This document shows, piece by piece, positions 36,091 through 40,247 of a stretch of DNA of 40,247 bases (within the stretch, counting starts at the first letter, position 1; each line of letters begins with the position of its first letter). A program made the translations under genes and the position numbers. The stretch covers positions 1 through 40,247 of the forward strand of contig JXQG01000010.1 of assembly GCA_001007665.1 (NCBI GenBank), written 5' to 3'. This DNA is from Candidatus Synechococcus spongiarum SP3 (GTDB lineage: Bacteria > Cyanobacteriota > Cyanobacteriia > PCC-6307 > Cyanobiaceae). The notes under the pieces were generated by a model. That model saw only the letters and a list, made by a program, of their open reading frames with translations, was not told the origin of the DNA and ran no database searches.

Positions 36091-38774
36091 TGGCACTTCA
36101 TCCTGACTTCCCCGGCTCGCCCCACGCAATCCTCGACCCGGCCATTCGCTGGTTGCCGACTGATGAGACGCTGCGCGGCACCAGCATGGATAAACTCATG
36201 CCGCCTTTGGTGGCCAAGCTTCGCATCAGGGTGAAGGAGTTTCGTGACGGTGGCTATGTTGGCGCGTCCCACACGAGCAAGAGCCTATTGAACTGCTGGT
36301 TCAACACTCCGCACCTCTTGCCGCAGGTCGATGGCAGCATGGTCGAGTTTCAGTATTTCTTCTCGCAGCGCGAGGCCATGGAAACCATCATCTACCTCTA
36401 TGATGTCGTCATCGCAAAGGACAACTTTGATCTTATGCGCTTTGACAGCTCGGGCGCTGTCTCGGCCAGCATGTTTGATGAGACCTGGCGGCGCTGGGTA
36501 GTGAAGATGGCGACCGGCACGGGCAAAAACAAGGTACTGAGCCTTGCCCTGGCCTGGAGCTACTTTCACAAGCTCTATGAGTCGGATAGTGAGCTTGCCC
36601 GGAATTTCCTGATCATCACACCAAATATCATTGTACTTGACCGCATCTACAAGGACTTTCAAGGGCTGAGGCTCTTCTTTGAAGATCCAATCATCCCCGA
36701 CAATGGCTTTGACGGTCAAAATTGGCAAGACGATTTCCAGTTAGAATTGCATCTTCAGGACGAGGTGCGGGTCACGCAACCGACTGGTAACATCTTCTTG
36801 ACTAACATCCACCGTGTCTATGCAGGCGAAGACATTCCTCCGACGCCCGACGACGATGACACGATGGATTTCTTCCTTGGCAAACGCCCTACAGGCGCAA
36901 CGACTGACTCCAAGGTGGACCTTGGTATGATTGTGCGCGACATCGATGAGTTGATGGTGCTCAACGATGAAGCGCATCACATCCACGACTCACGCTTGGC
37001 CTGGTTCCAGTCGATTGAGGACATTCACAATCGACTTGTCCAGAAAGGTTCCGGCCTCGCTCTTCAGATCGATGTGACCGCTACGCCGAAGCACAACAAC
37101 GGTGCAATCTTCGTCCAGACCGTCGCTGACTATCCGCTGGTCGAGGCGATTTCACAGAACGTGGTCAAGCACCCTGTGCTTCCCGATGCGGACAGCCGGT
37201 TGAAGGTGGCTGAGCGCCCGAGTGTAAACTATACTGAAAAATACGCCGACTACCTCCATCTTGGCGTCATCGAGTGGCGAAAAGCTTATGACGAACACCA
37301 GAAGATGGGCAAGAAGGCCATCCTCTTCGTCATGACCGACGACACGAGAAACTGTGATGACGTTGCAGGCTATCTTGGCACCTACCCGGATTTGAAGGAC
37401 GCTGTTCTGACCATTCATACGAAGAACAATGGCGAGATTTCAGAGGCATCTACCAGGAGAGCGAAGGAGGAACTTGAATTTCTTCGCAAGCAAGCTAATA
37501 AAATTGATGATCCAACCAGCCCCTATAAAGCTGTCGTTTCCGTGTTGATGCTCAAGGAAGGCTGGGATGTTCGCAATGTGACAACGATTGTCGGCCTTCG
37601 TCTCTACAGAGCCAAGAGTAATATTCTGCCTGAGCAAACCCTTGGGCGCGGCCTACGAAAGATGTATACGGGTGGGGAACAATAATATCTGAGCATTGTC
37701 GGCACAAATGCCTTCATGGAGTTTGTCGAATCTATTCAAGCTGAAGGCGTTGAGCTTGAACATAAGCCGATGGGGTCTGGCACAGAACCCAAGACTCCTA
37801 TTGTCATTGAAATAGACCAAGATAACTCGAACAAAGACTTGGATACCCTCGACATTGAAATCCTGGTGCTAACGCCACGCATTTACCGAGAATATAAGAA
37901 CCTTGCAGACTTGGATGTTTCGACATTCGGACACAATCCGGTTACCTACCAAAACTTCAGCGAAGAAGAGCAGCGCGAGATAGTTTTCAAAGACATTACA
38001 ACCGGTGAGGTTGCACATACCACAGTACTTGACAGTGTAGGGATTGCAGATTATCGCAGTGTTATTGGATATTTTGCCAGGGCTATTATGAATGATTTGC
38101 GGCTCGTCAGTGATTATAATATTCTGTATGGAAAGATGAAAATCTTCATGCAGAATCATCTATTTGGCCAAAGCGTCGATCTCGAAAGCGCCAACACGCT
38201 TCGAAATCTTTCCGAACTTGCAGCGACGAAGACGTTGTTGGAGACCTTCCAGATCGCAATAAATGCGTTGACGGTTCAGGACCGAGGCTCCGCTGAAATC
38301 AGAGACACCATCAGACTTCGGAAAACGAGGCCCTTCGTCGTGAAGAATCAATGCTACATTCTTTCCATTCTTCCCAGGAAAAGCATCTTTAATCATATTA
38401 TCGGTGATAGCGACCTTGAACTCGCTTTCGCACGCTTTCTTGAGAACTGTACTGATGTAGAGTCTTATACGAAAAATTACTTTGCCGTTGGCTTTAAAAT
38501 TGACTACGTAGATGTTGATGGAAATATCTCAAACTACTATCCCGACTTCATTGTCAAACTGAAAGAAGGTTGTGTTTTTGTAGTGGAGACAAAGGGACTG
38601 AAAGACTTGGATGTCCCATTGAAGATGAAGCGGCTACGGCAGTGGTGTGAAGATATCAACGCCATTCAGCAGACAATGATCTTCGATTTTATTTACATTG
38701 ATGAGGAAGACTTCCAACGTTATAGACCATCGAATTTTGCACAGTTGGTTGAGAATTTTCGTGAATACCAGTGA
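36090..38774 (+). pseudogene. Type III restriction enzyme Res subunit with one in-frame TAA
   Basis: One frame of 894 codons is interrupted only by TAA at 37683-37685. The superfamily II helicase part has a Walker A written MATGTGKNKV, where Asn replaces the usual Thr (codon 36528-36530, residue 147). DEAH is present as LNDEAHHIHD and motif VI as EQTLGRGLRKMY. After the stop the text continues YLSIVGTNAFMEFVESIQAEGVELE, the normal continuation of type III Res. The C-terminal nuclease region includes SNYYPDFIVKLKEGCVFVVETKG (PD...ExK motif). Length agrees with the family. With the stop and the Walker A change, ATP-dependent cleavage is unlikely. The truncated first ORF would lack the nuclease; the second (37716-38774) has it but lacks the helicase. 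Confidence 0.82.
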
Positions 38775-38924
38775 AAATAAAGATGCTTTCAAAAAGACAT
38801 GTTGCAGCAGATGCCACCTCCATCTCCGGCACTCTATGGCCCTGGGGATTGAAGCTGCTGCTGTCCCCTTCTAAGCCCGCCCCTGTCCGGTGGTGCGGCG
38901 CTACGGAAACCAGGTCGCCAGACG

Positions 38925-39302
38925 TCAGGGCTGCCGGAGGGTGTCCAGCACCCGGTCCAGCTTTTCTTCCACAGCCCTGTTGTCCGCCCGCAACCTGGTT
39001 TCCACGGCTTGAAGATCAGCCTTGAACTCCAGCCGCACACCCTGAATCTCTTGCCGTACACCCTGAATCTCCTGCCGCACATCCTTGATCTCCTGCCGTA
39101 CGTCCTTGATCTCCTGCCGCACCCCATGAAAGGCCGCCAGCAGCAACGCCAGGACGCCCAGGACCACGGCCGGCCTCAGCCAGTCGTTGGCCAGCACCGC
39201 GGTAGGGTAGGCCGTTACCGCTCCGGCTTCCCGCGCAAGGGGGGCAGGCTGCTTCACCCCTGGCGACGGGGGCTCTACCTGGGGGGGAGTGGATACTGCC
39301 AT
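38925..39302 (-). CDS. Membrane-anchored coiled-coil protein with 7-residue repeats, function unknown
   Basis: A 125-residue protein. Residues 1-40 are Pro/Ala-rich, and one membrane segment follows (WLRPAVVLGVLALLLAAFHG). Then five repeats of a seven-residue DVRQEIK/GVRQEIQ unit lead into a charged helix (ADLQAVETRLRADNRAVEEKLDRVLDTL), predicting a coiled coil. It has the same three-part layout as the protein at 24640-25101. Similar short anchored coiled-coil proteins are common, but I cannot name a family or function. ATG at 39302 is the first in frame. Confidence 0.55.
   Translation of the reverse strand: MAVSTPPQVEPPSPGVKQPAPLAREAGAVTAYPTAVLANDWLRPAVVLGVLALLLAAFHGVRQEIKDVRQEIKDVRQEIQGVRQEIQGVRLEFKADLQAVETRLRADNRAVEEKLDRVLDTLRQP
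39021..39125. repeat. Five tandem 21-nt repeats inside the coiled-coil gene
   Basis: The unit is close to CTTGATCTCCTGCCGYACRYC on the plus strand, repeated head to tail five times, each encoding one heptad. Slippage here would lengthen or shorten the coiled coil without changing frame. Confidence 0.85.
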
Positions 39303-40247
39303 GGCCCTATCCTACCTGATGGCGATGGGTCGAATGTGCTCCACAATCTGCTGGGTCATGCCCTGGCGCAAGGCCATGACGACCCTCCATGTGGATGCTC
39401 CGCGGGCATGGTTCAGACAAAACTCAGTTGGCTTTCTGACAGCTTCGGCGGTATTGGCAACACACCAACGAAGTCCCATTCGCCTTGGCTACAGCAGTAA
39501 ACTCTTCTAACCAAGTCCACACGCGGGCTTTTCCTGTCCCATATGTCGGTCTCAAAGGTGCTTCACGGCCAGCCCCCCGGAGGCAGGAGCAAGGTGCAGG
39601 GCAAGGCGGCCACGGTGGCACTGGCTGGAGGATGCTTCAAAATCCTTCGCAGCGCGACGGGGAAGCGTTTGAACCACACGGCTCACATGGGCACGCTCCG
39701 ATGGAGCAACCGACAGTTGATCTGGGTGATCTCCGGTCAACAAGCCTGCCTTTTGCAGCGCCTTGAGGTCATGGCAGACCTGAGTAGATGCCGCTCAGGC
39801 TGCTGCTCACCTCCCCGTCGCCCTGCTCCGAGTTGTAGGAGCCGTCGCCGCGTGAGTGGGCCAGCGCGGCGCGGCCGTCCAGGCCTTTCCGCTCCAGTCG
39901 CCAGCCAGCAAGGCGAGGGTCCTTCCGTTTGTGTGGCGCCGGTGGATCCTGAGTCAGGTGATGCCTGGTTGGGGGACCTCCCCCTACCCCCGCCGCCAGG
40001 TCTGGACAGGCTGAACAACAGGCCGCAGTAGGGGTTCTCTTTCTCCCTCTTCCCTCTGTTCATCAGGCTTACCAAGGCCACAGGCCAGAGCAAGAGGGGC
40101 TTCCCGTCCTTCCCCTTATCCAGAACTCGGGTTCTTCATGGCGCCATGGAGGCGTTTACCGGCAATCCAAAGGAGACCAGGCCAACCGCAGGTCAACCTG
40201 AACAATCTCTGTTTCCCCGCTGGAGAAAGCCTGCTGGCCGATGCAAA
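39303..40247. other. About 0.9 kb with no convincing gene
   Basis: Several overlapping ORFs exist (39424-39621 minus, 39543-40031 plus, 39552-39743 minus, 39737-40093 minus), but none shows a family motif and all have skewed composition. A minus-strand stretch near 39700-39770 reads HDLKALQKAGLL, vaguely like part of a helix-turn-helix protein. The region may be decayed accessory DNA. The window ends without a recognisable gene start. Confidence 0.5.

Noticed and set aside
37716-38774. Independent 352-aa nuclease gene
   Set aside because: It continues the Res frame directly after a single TAA, and the codons between the stop and ATG 37716 match normal Res sequence.
39021-39125. CRISPR-like array
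   Set aside because: Units are 21 bases, contiguous, without spacers, and encode heptads of a coiled coil.
1-40247. Genome-wide recoding of TAG as a sense codon
   Set aside because: aroE, mraY and the DUF3134 gene end with TAG at the expected family length, and the interrupted genes also contain TAA and TGA.
39303-40247. Possible insertion-sequence remnant at the right end
   Set aside because: No transposase motif or terminal inverted repeat could be seen, so it is reported only as unexplained DNA.

Overview
The window looks like a piece of a Synechococcus/Prochlorococcus-type picocyanobacterial chromosome. Supporting genes are a plant-type sucrose-phosphate synthase with a C-terminal HAD domain, a CrtL-type lycopene cyclase, VIPP1/IM30, a Tic20-like protein, a DUF3134 protein, and an acidic outer-membrane porin with an S-layer-homology domain. 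The core genes are GC-rich and tightly packed. The density of restriction, abortive-infection and toxin-antitoxin genes fits the sponge-symbiont lineage (Candidatus Synechococcus spongiarum), but that placement is inference.

Layout. (1) 1-5.9 kb is a left defence island. It holds the end of an MmeI-like restriction-modification enzyme and a very large Avs-type gene (nuclease, STAND NTPase and C-terminal region) that is read in one frame through four in-frame stops. A truncated remnant, possibly tcmP, lies at its downstream edge, followed by a DUF5131 gene. (2) 6.8-13.95 kb is core: dnaK, aroE, tic20-like, rpsF, argG, a small membrane protein, DUF3134, mraY and a small hypothetical. (3) 14-15.9 kb is a PARIS-like pair: a wrecked AAA ATPase (AriA-like) followed by an intact DUF4435/TOPRIM gene (AriB-like). 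(4) 16-24.5 kb is core, all on the minus strand: sucrose-phosphate synthase, rsmG, crtL, rpmB, iscA/sufA-like, rubrerythrin, porin and vipp1. (5) 24.6-33.5 kb has a repetitive membrane coiled-coil protein, dciA, panE, a tight minus-strand cluster (CNNM/CBS protein, GTPase-DUF697, nadD, nadE) and pepP. Between the CNNM gene and pepP, an in-frame MNT-HEPN toxin-antitoxin remnant lies between two copies of the pepP 5' end. (6) 33.5-38.8 kb is a type III restriction-modification locus: an AbiEi-like winged-helix protein, then mod and res. Each of the two enzyme genes has exactly one in-frame stop, and res also has an altered Walker A motif. (7) 38.9-40.2 kb holds a second membrane coiled-coil protein with 21-nt tandem repeats, then about 0.9 kb with no convincing gene.

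The main theme is a set of defence systems in different stages of decay, placed between intact housekeeping genes. In Avs, Mod and Res the damage is by single-codon stops with the reading frame otherwise kept over kilobases. All six stop codons are one C-to-T or G-to-A transition from a Gln or Trp codon. The PARIS-like and MNT-HEPN loci were instead damaged by duplication and deletion. Whether the stop-interrupted genes are dead, read through, or assembled from a mixed population cannot be settled from the sequence alone. No rRNA, tRNA, CRISPR array or complete insertion sequence was recognised.
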